Shown in pieces: positions 16,568 to 25,126 of a DNA stretch of 64,000 bases. The notes below the pieces were generated by a model, which was given only the letters and a program-made list of their open reading frames with translations, had not been told where the DNA came from and did not search any database. The stretch is from Pontibacter kalidii (lineage in GTDB: Bacteria; Bacteroidota; Bacteroidia; Cytophagales; Hymenobacteraceae): positions 186,001-250,000 of the forward strand of contig NZ_CP111079.1 of NCBI RefSeq assembly GCF_026278245.1, read 5' to 3'. Both the position numbers and the translations under genes were made by a program. Numbering within the stretch: the first letter of the stretch is position 1; each line of letters begins with the position of its first letter.

Positions 16568-16855
16568 ATGAATTGGGATACAGATATTTTTCATAAAGAG
16601 GAACTTGACGTCGCGCTACTCGAGGAGACCACCGACCTGCGCAATCTGGTGGTCTATAACGACGACGTGAACACGTTTGATCATGTCATCGATACGCTCA
16701 TCAAAGTATGCGGCCACACGGCAGAGCAGGCGGAGCAGTGTACCATGCTGATCCACTACAAGGGCAAGTGCACGGTTAAAGTGGGGTCTTACGAGGAACT
16801 GAAAGGCATGTGCACCGCCCTGCACGACAAGGACCTTTCGGCGGATATAGAGTAG
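16568..16855 (+). CDS. clpS: ClpS adaptor of the Clp protease
   Basis: Adaptor of 95 residues that hands N-degron proteins to ClpA/ClpC with ClpP in the cytoplasm. The conserved core is plain: LVVYNDDVNTFDHVIDTLIK, which contains the N-end-residue pocket, and CTMLIHYKGKCTVKVG with the conserved His. The length fits the family. It is followed by recR after 18 bases, so the two probably share a transcript. There is no other in-frame ATG, so the start is firm even though a promoter box sits almost on top of it. Confidence 0.95.
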   Translation: MNWDTDIFHKEELDVALLEETTDLRNLVVYNDDVNTFDHVIDTLIKVCGHTAEQAEQCTMLIHYKGKCTVKVGSYEELKGMCTALHDKDLSADIE

Positions 16856-16873
16856 AGGAGGAGCTGCGTTTAG

Positions 16874-17482
16874 ATGAATTTCCCTTCCAAGTTAATTGAG
16901 AATGCCGTAGAGGAGCTGGCGAAACTTCCCGGTGTGGGCCGGAAAACGGCGCTTCGCCTGGCCCTGCACATGCTCAAGCATGAGTCGGAGGATACGCTTT
17001 CGCTGGCTGAGGCGCTGGTGAAAATGCGTACCGAGGTAAAGCACTGCAAGGAGTGCCACAACATCTCCGACACCGAGATCTGCTCGATCTGCGCCAACCC
17101 GCTCCGCGACCGCAGCCTGCTGTGCGTGGTCAGCGATATCCGCGATGTGATTGCCATTGAGAACACCTCCCAGTACAAAGGGCTGTACCATGTGCTGGGC
17201 GGCGTTATTTCCCCGATCGAGGGCATCGGCCCCTCAGACCTGTACATCGACTCGCTGCTTGAGCGCCTACCGAAGTCGGAGATAAAGGAGATTTTGCTGG
17301 CTATCAGCCCCACGATGGAGGGCGACACCACCGCCTTTTACCTTACCCGCAAGCTTCGCGACTTTGACCTGCGCATTACCACCATTGCCCGTGGCGTGCC
17401 GGTGGGCGGCGAACTGGAGTATACCGATGAGATCACGCTCGGCAGAAGCATTGTGGAGCGTACGGCTTACGGCAAAGTATAA
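16874..17482 (+). CDS. recR: Recombination mediator RecR
   Basis: RecR of 202 residues, the standard length. It acts with RecO and RecF to load RecA at single-strand gaps. The order of domains is normal: helix-hairpin-helix (LAKLPGVGRKTALRLALHML), the C4 zinc finger (CKECHNISDTEICSIC), the Toprim domain (LLCVVSDIRDVIAIE ... YHVLGGVISPIEGIGPSDL), and the C-terminal Walker-B-like part (ARGVPVGGELEYTDEITL). It lies 18 bases after clpS and is followed by a strong terminator. The last codons and the first spacer bases contain the AAGTATA motif. Confidence 0.97.
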   Translation: MNFPSKLIENAVEELAKLPGVGRKTALRLALHMLKHESEDTLSLAEALVKMRTEVKHCKECHNISDTEICSICANPLRDRSLLCVVSDIRDVIAIENTSQYKGLYHVLGGVISPIEGIGPSDLYIDSLLERLPKSEIKEILLAISPTMEGDTTAFYLTRKLRDFDLRITTIARGVPVGGELEYTDEITLGRSIVERTAYGKV

Positions 17483-17500
17483 AAAGTATCCAAACTACAA

Positions 17501-17535
17501 AAAAGGCTGCAGAAACCCTCTGCAGCCTTTTTTTG
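17501..17535 (+). terminator. Terminator of clpS-recR
   Basis: Perfect 13-bp stem AAAAGGCTGCAGA (17501-17513) / TCTGCAGCCTTTT (17519-17531) with a five-base loop, then further T. Confidence 0.92.
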
Positions 17536-17697
17536 TGTTCATACACCTGCTTATATACTTCTCTGCATTCAAATATGTACATGATTCAATTATTTACCTG
17601 CAAGGATTTTTTATGTATTTATAAAGTTTAATCGGAACTTAATGTAATGTAAATAAGTATGTATAGGACGTAATTTATAGTATAGCCATTGGTGCCT

Positions 17698-19788
17698 ATG
17701 GAAGCATCACCTTTACCCGTTTCAAAACCCCGATGCAGGTATACGCTGTGTTTGCCTGTTATTTTGTTTCTGATCCTTGGTTTCTGCACATTCTCTGCCC
17801 GGGCCGAGGCAGCAGGAGAGACCCCGCGCGCGCTGGAGGTCGCCTCCTGTTCAACAGCTGTAAAACCCAGGATCACACTGAACGGCCCGCCCACCATCTG
17901 TGCCGGGGGCAGCGTGCTGCTCACGGCAAGCCCAGGCAAAAGCTACAAGTGGAGCAACGGCGCCACCTCCAGGTCCATCACGGTTACCCAATCCGGTGCC
18001 TACTATGTGGAGGTGGTGGATGAGAATGACTGCCTTGGAAAATCGGATACGCTGGAAGTAGTGGTCTCTGCCAGGCTGAAAGCGCCTAAGATTGAATATA
18101 CCGAGCCCCTGGTGGTATGCGGGAAAGGAAGTATAACCATGCGGGTGGAGGAGCAGGAGGGGGCAGCCTATATCTGGAAAAAGGACGGGGTGCCGGTATA
18201 TGATAAATCGAATGAGTTTACGGCCACAGAGACGGGCGTTTATACCGTGGAGCTTTCCAACTTCTGCGGCTATGTGCGCAGTGCGAATAAAGTGGAGTTC
18301 GTGATCCAGCAACCTATGCCAGCTTTTGAGGTGGAGGCCTCCGGAAAGCTTGTGTTCTGCAGAGGCGGCAGTGTAAAGCTGTCGGCTCCTGAATTGAAAA
18401 ACGTTACCTACGCCTGGTTCCGGGACGGGAAGGCCGTTAGTGGCAGCAGCAGCCATACGCTGCAGGCAACCGAGGCCGGGGCTTATACTGCAGAGATCAC
18501 CAGCCAGTGCGGCTCCTTCCGGAGCAGCAACAGCCTGCAGGTAGAGTTACTCAGCCTGCCCGAGGCTCCCACTGCCGAGAAGGTAGTGGGCTGCACGAAA
18601 TCCTCCCTGACATTGCATGCCTCTGGTGGCAAGAATGGCATGTACCGGTGGTATACTTCCGCGAAAGGCGGCGTGGCCATTGCAGGCGCCAACGGATCCT
18701 CCTTTTCCACGCCTGTGCTCTCCAACTCGGCTACCTACTATGTCGCCGTCACCAACGGGCAGTGCGAAAGTGAGCGGGTGCCGGTGGAGGCCATCATCAA
18801 CACAAAGCCAGAGGTGGCAGCCATAGCGGCAAAAGGTTCCCTGGAGTTCTGTGAGGGAGGTGCCGTGGAAATCTCCGGAGTTAAGCCTTATGAGAAGGTG
18901 GAGTACGTGTGGCTGCGCGATGGGAAAGAGGTTGAGAGCGGCCCCAGCACCCTGCAAGCCACCAAGAGCGGTGTATATACGCTGAAGCTGCAGAACGAGT
19001 GCGGTTCCACGGTGTCTTCCAACAGCATAAAAGTGACCGTATGGCCGGCGCCCGAAACCCCGGTAGCGCACGATGGCGTGTCCTGCGGACCCGGCAAGGT
19101 GCTGCTTTCAGCCATAGGGGGTGCCGCTGGAGAGTTTCGCTGGTACGAACAAGCCAACTCAGCCACAGCCATAGCGGGAGCCACCGCCGCCGAGTTCGAA
19201 ACGCCTTCGCTGCAAAGCTCACGGACCTACTATGTATCGGTGGTGCGCAATGGCTGCGAAACGGAGCGGGTGCCGGTGCAGGCATTGGTGTACCCACAGC
19301 CGGTGGCCGCAGCCAGCGTGCAGGATTTGGAGATTGATGCCGGAGATAGTACCCGTCTGCTGGGCAGCGGCGGCGCGAGCTATACCTGGAGCCCGGCCGC
19401 AGGATTGGATGACCCCACCAGCGCCACGCCTGTAGCCACACCCGACAAAACCACCCGCTATACCCTAACGGTGCGCAACGAGGAAGGCTGCGAAGACACC
19501 ACCAGTGTGGTGGTGAACGTGCGGCAGCTGCTGGAGATACCCAATGCCTTCTCGCCGAACGGCGACGGGGTGAACGATACCTGGGAGATCCGCAATATCG
19601 AGTATTACCCGCAGGCTAAAATTGAGGTGTACAACCGCTGGGGAAGCCTGGTGTATGAGCGCTCCAACTACCGAAACGAGTGGGCAGGCACCTACAGAGG
19701 CGCCGCCCTGCCCGTTAGCACCTACTTTTACGTGGTTATTGTTCCGGGCAAGGCCAAGTTTACCGGCTACCTCAACATCGTGAACTAA
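17698..19788 (+). CDS. Surface protein with Ig-like repeats and CHU_C (T9SS type B) C-terminus
   Basis: Secreted protein of 696 residues. I start it at the ATG at 17698; a TTG at 17689 is possible. A hydrophobic signal (CLPVILFLILGFCTFSARAEA) is followed by seven Ig-like/PKD-like modules of ~80 residues, most with a Cys pair (e.g. TICAGGSVLLTA...YKWSNG; VFCRGGSVKLSAPE...YAWFRDGK). The C-terminus is a gliding-motility-associated CHU_C domain: IPNAFSPNGDGVNDTWEIRNI, VYNRWGSLVYE, WAGTYRGAALPVSTYFYVV. This is a type B T9SS signal, whose exported proteins commonly need a PorP/SprF partner. The partner gene is directly downstream (15 bases). A role as an adhesin is inferred. Confidence 0.93.
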   Translation: MEASPLPVSKPRCRYTLCLPVILFLILGFCTFSARAEAAGETPRALEVASCSTAVKPRITLNGPPTICAGGSVLLTASPGKSYKWSNGATSRSITVTQSGAYYVEVVDENDCLGKSDTLEVVVSARLKAPKIEYTEPLVVCGKGSITMRVEEQEGAAYIWKKDGVPVYDKSNEFTATETGVYTVELSNFCGYVRSANKVEFVIQQPMPAFEVEASGKLVFCRGGSVKLSAPELKNVTYAWFRDGKAVSGSSSHTLQATEAGAYTAEITSQCGSFRSSNSLQVELLSLPEAPTAEKVVGCTKSSLTLHASGGKNGMYRWYTSAKGGVAIAGANGSSFSTPVLSNSATYYVAVTNGQCESERVPVEAIINTKPEVAAIAAKGSLEFCEGGAVEISGVKPYEKVEYVWLRDGKEVESGPSTLQATKSGVYTLKLQNECGSTVSSNSIKVTVWPAPETPVAHDGVSCGPGKVLLSAIGGAAGEFRWYEQANSATAIAGATAAEFETPSLQSSRTYYVSVVRNGCETERVPVQALVYPQPVAAASVQDLEIDAGDSTRLLGSGGASYTWSPAAGLDDPTSATPVATPDKTTRYTLTVRNEEGCEDTTSVVVNVRQLLEIPNAFSPNGDGVNDTWEIRNIEYYPQAKIEVYNRWGSLVYERSNYRNEWAGTYRGAALPVSTYFYVVIVPGKAKFTGYLNIVN

Positions 19789-19803
19789 GACATCCCCCTG
19801 CCT

Positions 19804-20805
19804 ATGAAACGACTTATACCCTTCCTTCTATTCTGCTTTTTGCCTGTCCTGCTGCTGGCGCAGCAGAAGCCGCAGTACAGCCAGTACACGATCAATAACT
19901 ACCTGCTAAACCCTGCCATTGCGGGCATCGAGGAGTATGCCGACGTGAAGATAGGCAGCAGGTCAGCCATGTCTGGCGTGGAGGGGGAGCCTACCACCTA
20001 CTACCTCAGTGCTCACGCGCCGATCGGTTATACTTCCAGGGGAGGGCGAAAAGGCTCGGGCCGCAGGGCTCCCTCCTTTGGGGGCAAAAACAACGGCGGG
20101 CGCATCAGCGAGCAGTTCAGGCCGCACCACGGCATCGGTATACTGGCCGTGCATGACAAATTGGGTGCCTTCCATCGAACAGAGGCAAGTATGGCCTATG
20201 CCTACCATTTGGCCCTGTCGCGGGACGTGCGGCTTTCCGGAGGGGTAGGCGCCGGCCTGATACAGCAACGGCAGCGCTCCGGCGAGCTTCACTTCGCCAA
20301 CCCCGTTGATGCGGCAAACGCAGACTGGAACATGGTGAAGCCAAACTTATCGGCGGGGCTGTGGCTTTACGGCAGCAACTTTTACATCGGCACCTCGGGT
20401 GCGCAGCTGCTGGGCAACTCCGTCAGCTTTGATAATGCCGTGGAGGACCGTAACCTGCTCTATGAGCACTTCTTCCTGACCGGGGCTTACCGCTTTAACG
20501 TGACCGAGGAGATAAGCCTGGTGCCATCCCTTATGCTGATGTGGCTGCAGCCTTTGCCCGGTGCCGTAGACTTTAACCTGCGCGCCGTGTACCAGGACCG
20601 GCTGTGGGTGGGCGGCTCGTATAGGCAGAACGGCAATTTCGCGGTGCTGGCAGGTGTTACCATTAACCACATTTTCGACGTGGGATATGCCTACGACAGA
20701 GGGGTGCCTGCCAACTTCGGTATGGGCAACGGTAACCACGAGGTAGTGCTGGGCATGCGCATCTTCAACAAAGCCAAGGTGCTTTGTCCGCAAAATTTGT
20801 GGTGA
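19804..20805 (+). CDS. PorP/SprF family outer-membrane protein (module 1)
   Basis: Outer-membrane beta-barrel protein of 333 residues of the PorP/SprF family, which helps T9SS export or surface attachment of CHU_C-type adhesins. Signal peptide FLLFCFLPVLLLAQ; conserved start QKPQYSQYTINNYLLNPAIAG; later YAYHLALSRDVRLSGGVGAG, YEHFFLTGAYRFN, and C-terminal NHEVVLGMRIF. It lies 15 bases after its presumed cargo gene. It differs from the second copy at 47550-48494 by a Gly/Arg-rich insertion (RGGRKGSGRRAPSFGGKNNGG) of unknown meaning. Confidence 0.95.
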   Translation: MKRLIPFLLFCFLPVLLLAQQKPQYSQYTINNYLLNPAIAGIEEYADVKIGSRSAMSGVEGEPTTYYLSAHAPIGYTSRGGRKGSGRRAPSFGGKNNGGRISEQFRPHHGIGILAVHDKLGAFHRTEASMAYAYHLALSRDVRLSGGVGAGLIQQRQRSGELHFANPVDAANADWNMVKPNLSAGLWLYGSNFYIGTSGAQLLGNSVSFDNAVEDRNLLYEHFFLTGAYRFNVTEEISLVPSLMLMWLQPLPGAVDFNLRAVYQDRLWVGGSYRQNGNFAVLAGVTINHIFDVGYAYDRGVPANFGMGNGNHEVVLGMRIFNKAKVLCPQNLW

Positions 20806-20957
20806 TGCCCTAACCCCATTCCCACTACGCAAACGCTTGTTTTTTATACTTTATACATCCCTTTCATCATCTGAGAATCATTAAGGTTGATATTCCCTTC
20901 TGTTACTGGAAAGTCTGTGGCTTTATGAGTAAATTGCCAGCTTAACTCGAAGCACAT

Positions 20958-22172
20958 ATGCAAGAAACAGCAGAAGCGAAAGCCGTCCTTTCTGATAGAA
21001 TTCTGTCCCTGGCTGAGTCTCAGACCATCGCCATGGCCAAAAAAGCCCGCGAACTGGCCGCCAAGGGCTATGATGTGATCAACCTTAGCTTTGGAGAGCC
21101 CGATTTCCAGACGCCCCAATACATCAAAGACGCCGCCAAACAGGCCATTGATGAAGGGTTTACTTTTTATACCCCGGTGCCGGGCTACCTGGAGCTGCGC
21201 GAGGAAATCTCCAAAAAGTTTAAGCGCGATAATAACCTGGACTATGCCCCGGACCAGATCGTGGTGTCCACAGGAGCCAAGCAAAGTATAGCCAACGCGG
21301 TGATGTGCCTGGTGAACCCGGGCGATGAGGTGGTGATCTTCTCGCCTTACTGGGTGTCTTACGAGGAGATCGTGAAATTGGCAGAGGGTGTGCCGGTGCC
21401 GGTAATGGGCCGCCTTGAGAATGACTATAAGGTTACCGCCGAGCAGCTGGAGAAGGCCATTACGAGCAATACCAAACTGGTGATGTACTCCTCGCCGTGC
21501 AACCCGACGGGCGCCGTGTTCGAGGAAGAGGAGCTCAGGGCTATCGCCCGCGTGCTGGAGAAGCATCCGCAGGTGCACGTTATCGCCGATGAGATCTACG
21601 AGTACATCAACTTCGGCGGCAAGCATTTCAGCATGGCCAGCATTGACTCCATCCGCGACCGCGTGATCACGGTGAACGGCTTCTCGAAAGGCTACGCCAT
21701 GACAGGCTGGCGCGTGGGCTACCTGGCCGCTACCCGTGAGATTGCCTCTGCCTGCGATAAAATGCAGAGCCAGATTACCTCGGGTACCTGCTCTATTGCC
21801 CAGAAGGCTGCCGCCGCCGCATTAAAAGGTGGCAATGCCAGCGCCCTGGAAATGGCCGAGGCCTACCGCCGTCGCCGCGACCTGGTACTGGATCTGATGA
21901 GCGGCATCCCGGGATTTAAGACCTACCTGCCAACCGGCGCTTTTTACATTTTCCCGGATATCAGCGCTTACTTTGGAAAACAATACGAGGGCAAGACAAT
22001 CGAAAATGCCCTAGACCTGAGCATGTTTATACTTAGCGATGCCCATGTGGCCGTGGTAAGTGGCGAGGCGTTCGGGGCACCACAGTGCGTCCGCTTCTCT
22101 TTTGCCGCCTCCGACGAGCAACTGACGGAGGCGATGCGCCGCATCAAGGACAGCCTCGCAAAACTGCAGTAA
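20958..22172 (+). CDS. PLP-dependent aspartate-type aminotransferase (class I)
   Basis: Cytoplasmic aminotransferase of 404 residues that probably exchanges amino groups between aspartate and 2-oxoglutarate; the exact specificity cannot be read from sequence. Fold-type I signatures are present: LSFGEPDFQTP near the N-terminus, SSPCNPTGAVF, ADEIYEYI, and the PLP lysine Lys244 in VNGFSKGYAMTGWRVGY. The conserved Arg near the C-terminus is in CVRFSFAASDE. Its TAA overlaps the ATG of the next gene (TAATG), so it is the first gene of a unit with the heptose kinase and a TrkH transporter. Confidence 0.95.
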   Translation: MQETAEAKAVLSDRILSLAESQTIAMAKKARELAAKGYDVINLSFGEPDFQTPQYIKDAAKQAIDEGFTFYTPVPGYLELREEISKKFKRDNNLDYAPDQIVVSTGAKQSIANAVMCLVNPGDEVVIFSPYWVSYEEIVKLAEGVPVPVMGRLENDYKVTAEQLEKAITSNTKLVMYSSPCNPTGAVFEEEELRAIARVLEKHPQVHVIADEIYEYINFGGKHFSMASIDSIRDRVITVNGFSKGYAMTGWRVGYLAATREIASACDKMQSQITSGTCSIAQKAAAAALKGGNASALEMAEAYRRRRDLVLDLMSGIPGFKTYLPTGAFYIFPDISAYFGKQYEGKTIENALDLSMFILSDAHVAVVSGEAFGAPQCVRFSFAASDEQLTEAMRRIKDSLAKLQ

Positions 22173-23191
22173 TGAATCATTTTAAAAGCTTAGAAGATAT
22201 TTTTGAGGCCTTCAACCGCCTGAAAGTGTTGGTGGTGGGCGATGTGATGATCGACTCCTACCTGTGGGGCAAAACCTCGCGCATCTCGCCGGAGGCACCG
22301 GTGCCGATCGTGAATGTGGTGAAGCGGGAGAAGCGCCTGGGCGGTGCCGCCAACGTGGCCCTGAACGTACAGGCCATGGGCGCCATGCCGCTGCTTTGCT
22401 CCGTTATCGGCGATGATAAGGACGGGGCTGATTATCTGCGCCTGATGGAGGAGAAAGGCTTGCCGACGGAAGGTATTGTGCAGAGCCCGGAGCGGGTAAC
22501 CACCATCAAGCACCGCATTATTGCCGGGGCGCAGCAACTCCTGCGCGTGGATTCCGAGATCGAGCACAACCTGACCGATTACGAGGAGCGGCACCTGGAG
22601 GAGCGTTTCCTGCAGCTGCTTGGTCAGGCCGATGTGGTGATCTTCGAGGATTACGATAAGGGGGTTTTCTCGGAGCGGAACATCCGACGCTTCCTGGAAC
22701 TGGCCAACCAGCACGGGGTGCCGAGCGTGATTGACCCGAAGAAGAAGAATTTCCTGAGCTATGTGGGCTGCACGCTGTTTAAACCAAACCTGAAGGAGCT
22801 GAAGGAAGGCCTGAAAGCCGACTTTGCTGATGAGAACCTGCCTGCCTTTGAGGATGCTGTGGAAGAGCTGCAGCAACGCCTGCAGGTAAAGCAGGTGCTG
22901 GTTACCCTCTCGGAAAGAGGCGTGTTCGTGGCCGATGGCGCCGAGAAAACGTACATTGAGGCGCACCGCCGCTCCATCTCCGACGTATCCGGTGCCGGAG
23001 ACACCGTAATAAGTATAGCCGCCCTATGTATGGCGCTTAAGACCTCCTTGCCTTTTATGGCTGGCCTTAGCAACCTGGGCGGTGGCCTCGTATGCGAACA
23101 AGTGGGCGTGGTGCCTGTGGACAGGCAGCGGCTATATGAGGAGGCGCTGCGCATAGGCCTGTTCAAAAAGCATGAACACCGAGTCGCTTAA
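22172..23191 (+). CDS. rfaE1: D-glycero-beta-D-manno-heptose-7-phosphate kinase (PfkB family)
   Basis: Sugar kinase of 339 residues that phosphorylates heptose 7-phosphate at C1 for ADP-heptose and LPS core synthesis. It is the kinase half only; the adenylyltransferase half of a fused HldE is absent. Motifs: VLVVGDVMIDSYLWGKTSRISPEAPVP, RLGGAANVALNVQAMG, IDPKKKNFLSY, and the PfkB signature DVSGAGDTVISIA with its catalytic Asp. I use the ATG at 22172, which overlaps the previous stop codon; the longer upstream frame is a shadow of the aminotransferase. The 3' end overlaps the next gene (trkH) by 20 bases. Confidence 0.93.
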   Translation: MNHFKSLEDIFEAFNRLKVLVVGDVMIDSYLWGKTSRISPEAPVPIVNVVKREKRLGGAANVALNVQAMGAMPLLCSVIGDDKDGADYLRLMEEKGLPTEGIVQSPERVTTIKHRIIAGAQQLLRVDSEIEHNLTDYEERHLEERFLQLLGQADVVIFEDYDKGVFSERNIRRFLELANQHGVPSVIDPKKKNFLSYVGCTLFKPNLKELKEGLKADFADENLPAFEDAVEELQQRLQVKQVLVTLSERGVFVADGAEKTYIEAHRRSISDVSGAGDTVISIAALCMALKTSLPFMAGLSNLGGGLVCEQVGVVPVDRQRLYEEALRIGLFKKHEHRVA

Positions 23192-24971
23192 CAGGTTTCT
23201 TTACGGCAGCAAGCTGAAGGTGTATGCCCTGATGCGGTATACCACCTATACGCTTACCATACTTGCGGTGGGTATTCTCCTGTACGCCCACGGTGTAGTG
23301 GAGGACCCCACCACGCTCCGCAGGCTGTTCTATGCCATCGACGGCATTCTGATGGTGTTCGTGGTGATTTACCTGCTGCGTATACTCTATGCCTTTGAGC
23401 GGGTAAAGTTCCTGCGGCGCACCCGGTTCGAGGGGCTGCTGATGCTGGTGGTGTTCATCAACGAGTTCAGTACCTATGTGCTGGGCGTTCCTTTAATCTA
23501 CAACATCTTCGACAGCATCGGCATATCCATGTCGGTGGAGCTGTACCGGGCAAGCGTATCGCTGTACATGCTGCTGCTGCTGGTGATAGAGCTGCTGGAA
23601 ACCAGGGTGCACCTGAAAACGCTGCAGCTAAAGCCCGGCATTACCTTTCTGCTCAGCTTTATCACCCTGATCACCATTGGCACCGGGCTGTTTATGCTGC
23701 CCAAAATGACCACCACGCCGGATGGCATGCGGTTTATCGACGCCCTGTTCATGGCCACCAGCGCCTCTTGCATCACCGGGCTGGTGGTGGTAGACCCCGG
23801 CACCTATTTCACGCTGTCGGGCCAGGTGCTGCTGCTGGTGCTGGTGCAGTTGGGCGGGTTGGGCGTGATGACCTTCGCCACGTTCTTCGCCTCGCTCATG
23901 CGGCAAGGGATGGGGATAAAGCAGCACGTAGCCTTGCACCAGATTATGGATAGCGAGTCGCTGCTGTCGGCCAAGGGCCTGCTGAGCAAGCTTATCACCC
24001 TTACGCTCACCATCGAGGCGATCGGGGCTGTCATTATCTTTGCCACCTGGAGCCCCGAAGTACAGTTCTCGAATCTGGGCAGCAAGATATTTTACTCCGT
24101 TTTCCATGCTGTAAACGGGTTCTGCAATGCCGGCTTCTCGCTTTTCCCGGAGGGGCTTTATACCCAGCCGCTGCGCTTTGGCTATGTCATGCACTTGTCC
24201 GTTGCCGCCTTGATCATCTTGGGAGGGCTGGGCTTCCCAACGATGCTAGATGTGTTCTCGCCTTCGTCTATGCGCAGGCGGATGGCCGCCCCATGGCGCA
24301 ACTGGAAACTGCTCACGCGTGTTACCCTGTATACCTCCGCGGCGCTGCTTACGCTGGGAACGGTTGTTTTCTTTTTGCTGGAGTATTACAATACGCTGGC
24401 CAGCCTCAGCTTTCCGGAGGCGCTCGTTACGGCTTTCTTCCAATCCGTTACCGCGCGGTCCGGGGGGTATCATACCGTGGATATCTCGGTGCTCAACACC
24501 CCTACCATCCTGCTGTTCCTGTTCCTGATGTTTATCGGCGCGTCCCCGGGCTCCATGGGCGGAGGCATCAAGACCACCACGTTTGCCGTTATCATACTGT
24601 CAGTGGCCACCACCATCAGGGGCCGTGAGAACCTGGAGATCGGACATCGCACCATTCCGCACTCCATCTCCTACAAGGCCTTCTCGGTTTTTACCTTCGC
24701 AGCCGTCATCAACCTGTTCTGCATTTTCCTGCTCTCCATTACTGATGCGCAGTTTGAGATACTCCAGTTGGTTTTTGAGCAGGTATCGGCATTCGGCACG
24801 GTGGGCCTGAGCACAGGTATAACAGCCGGCCTCTCTGACGCCGGGAAGCTGATCATACTGCTCTCGATGTACGTAGGCAGGGTAGGCACGCTTACGCTGG
24901 CGCTGGCGCTGAGCACGCGGGCCAACATCAAAGGGTACAAGTATCCGGAGGCGCACCTGGCCGTTGGTTAA
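23172..24971 (+). CDS. trkH: TrkH/KtrB-family potassium transporter (copy 1)
   Basis: Membrane protein of 599 residues that moves potassium into the cell, normally with a TrkA/KtrA regulatory partner, which is not seen in this window. The four selectivity-filter regions are visible: TSASCITGLVVVDPG, FHAVNGFCNAGFSLFP, SVTARSGGYHTVD and SAFGTVGLSTGIT. A stretch of ~170 residues before the transporter core has about four extra membrane segments (e.g. YTLTILAVGILLYAHG). It starts 20 bases inside rfaE1, so it is translationally coupled, and the start (MNTESLNRFLYGSKL) is supported by the same residues in copy 2. Confidence 0.94.
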   Translation: MNTESLNRFLYGSKLKVYALMRYTTYTLTILAVGILLYAHGVVEDPTTLRRLFYAIDGILMVFVVIYLLRILYAFERVKFLRRTRFEGLLMLVVFINEFSTYVLGVPLIYNIFDSIGISMSVELYRASVSLYMLLLLVIELLETRVHLKTLQLKPGITFLLSFITLITIGTGLFMLPKMTTTPDGMRFIDALFMATSASCITGLVVVDPGTYFTLSGQVLLLVLVQLGGLGVMTFATFFASLMRQGMGIKQHVALHQIMDSESLLSAKGLLSKLITLTLTIEAIGAVIIFATWSPEVQFSNLGSKIFYSVFHAVNGFCNAGFSLFPEGLYTQPLRFGYVMHLSVAALIILGGLGFPTMLDVFSPSSMRRRMAAPWRNWKLLTRVTLYTSAALLTLGTVVFFLLEYYNTLASLSFPEALVTAFFQSVTARSGGYHTVDISVLNTPTILLFLFLMFIGASPGSMGGGIKTTTFAVIILSVATTIRGRENLEIGHRTIPHSISYKAFSVFTFAAVINLFCIFLLSITDAQFEILQLVFEQVSAFGTVGLSTGITAGLSDAGKLIILLSMYVGRVGTLTLALALSTRANIKGYKYPEAHLAVG

Positions 24972-25126
24972 GGCTGCTAAAACTACCGCTGGCAAGCCGG
25001 GCCGCTGCATTTTTTCAAAAGATTTATGGCTAAAATTTAAGGGCTTTGTAAATCATGTTTTAGATTTGCCGGTTCCTTCCGCAGCAAAGAAAGTACAAAC
25101 CGGCTGCAGAGAGGTAGTTACTAAGT

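Noticed and set aside
22085..22171. Upstream extension of the heptose kinase start
   Set aside because: It lies inside the aminotransferase coding frame; the ATG at 22172 gives the normal family N-terminus.
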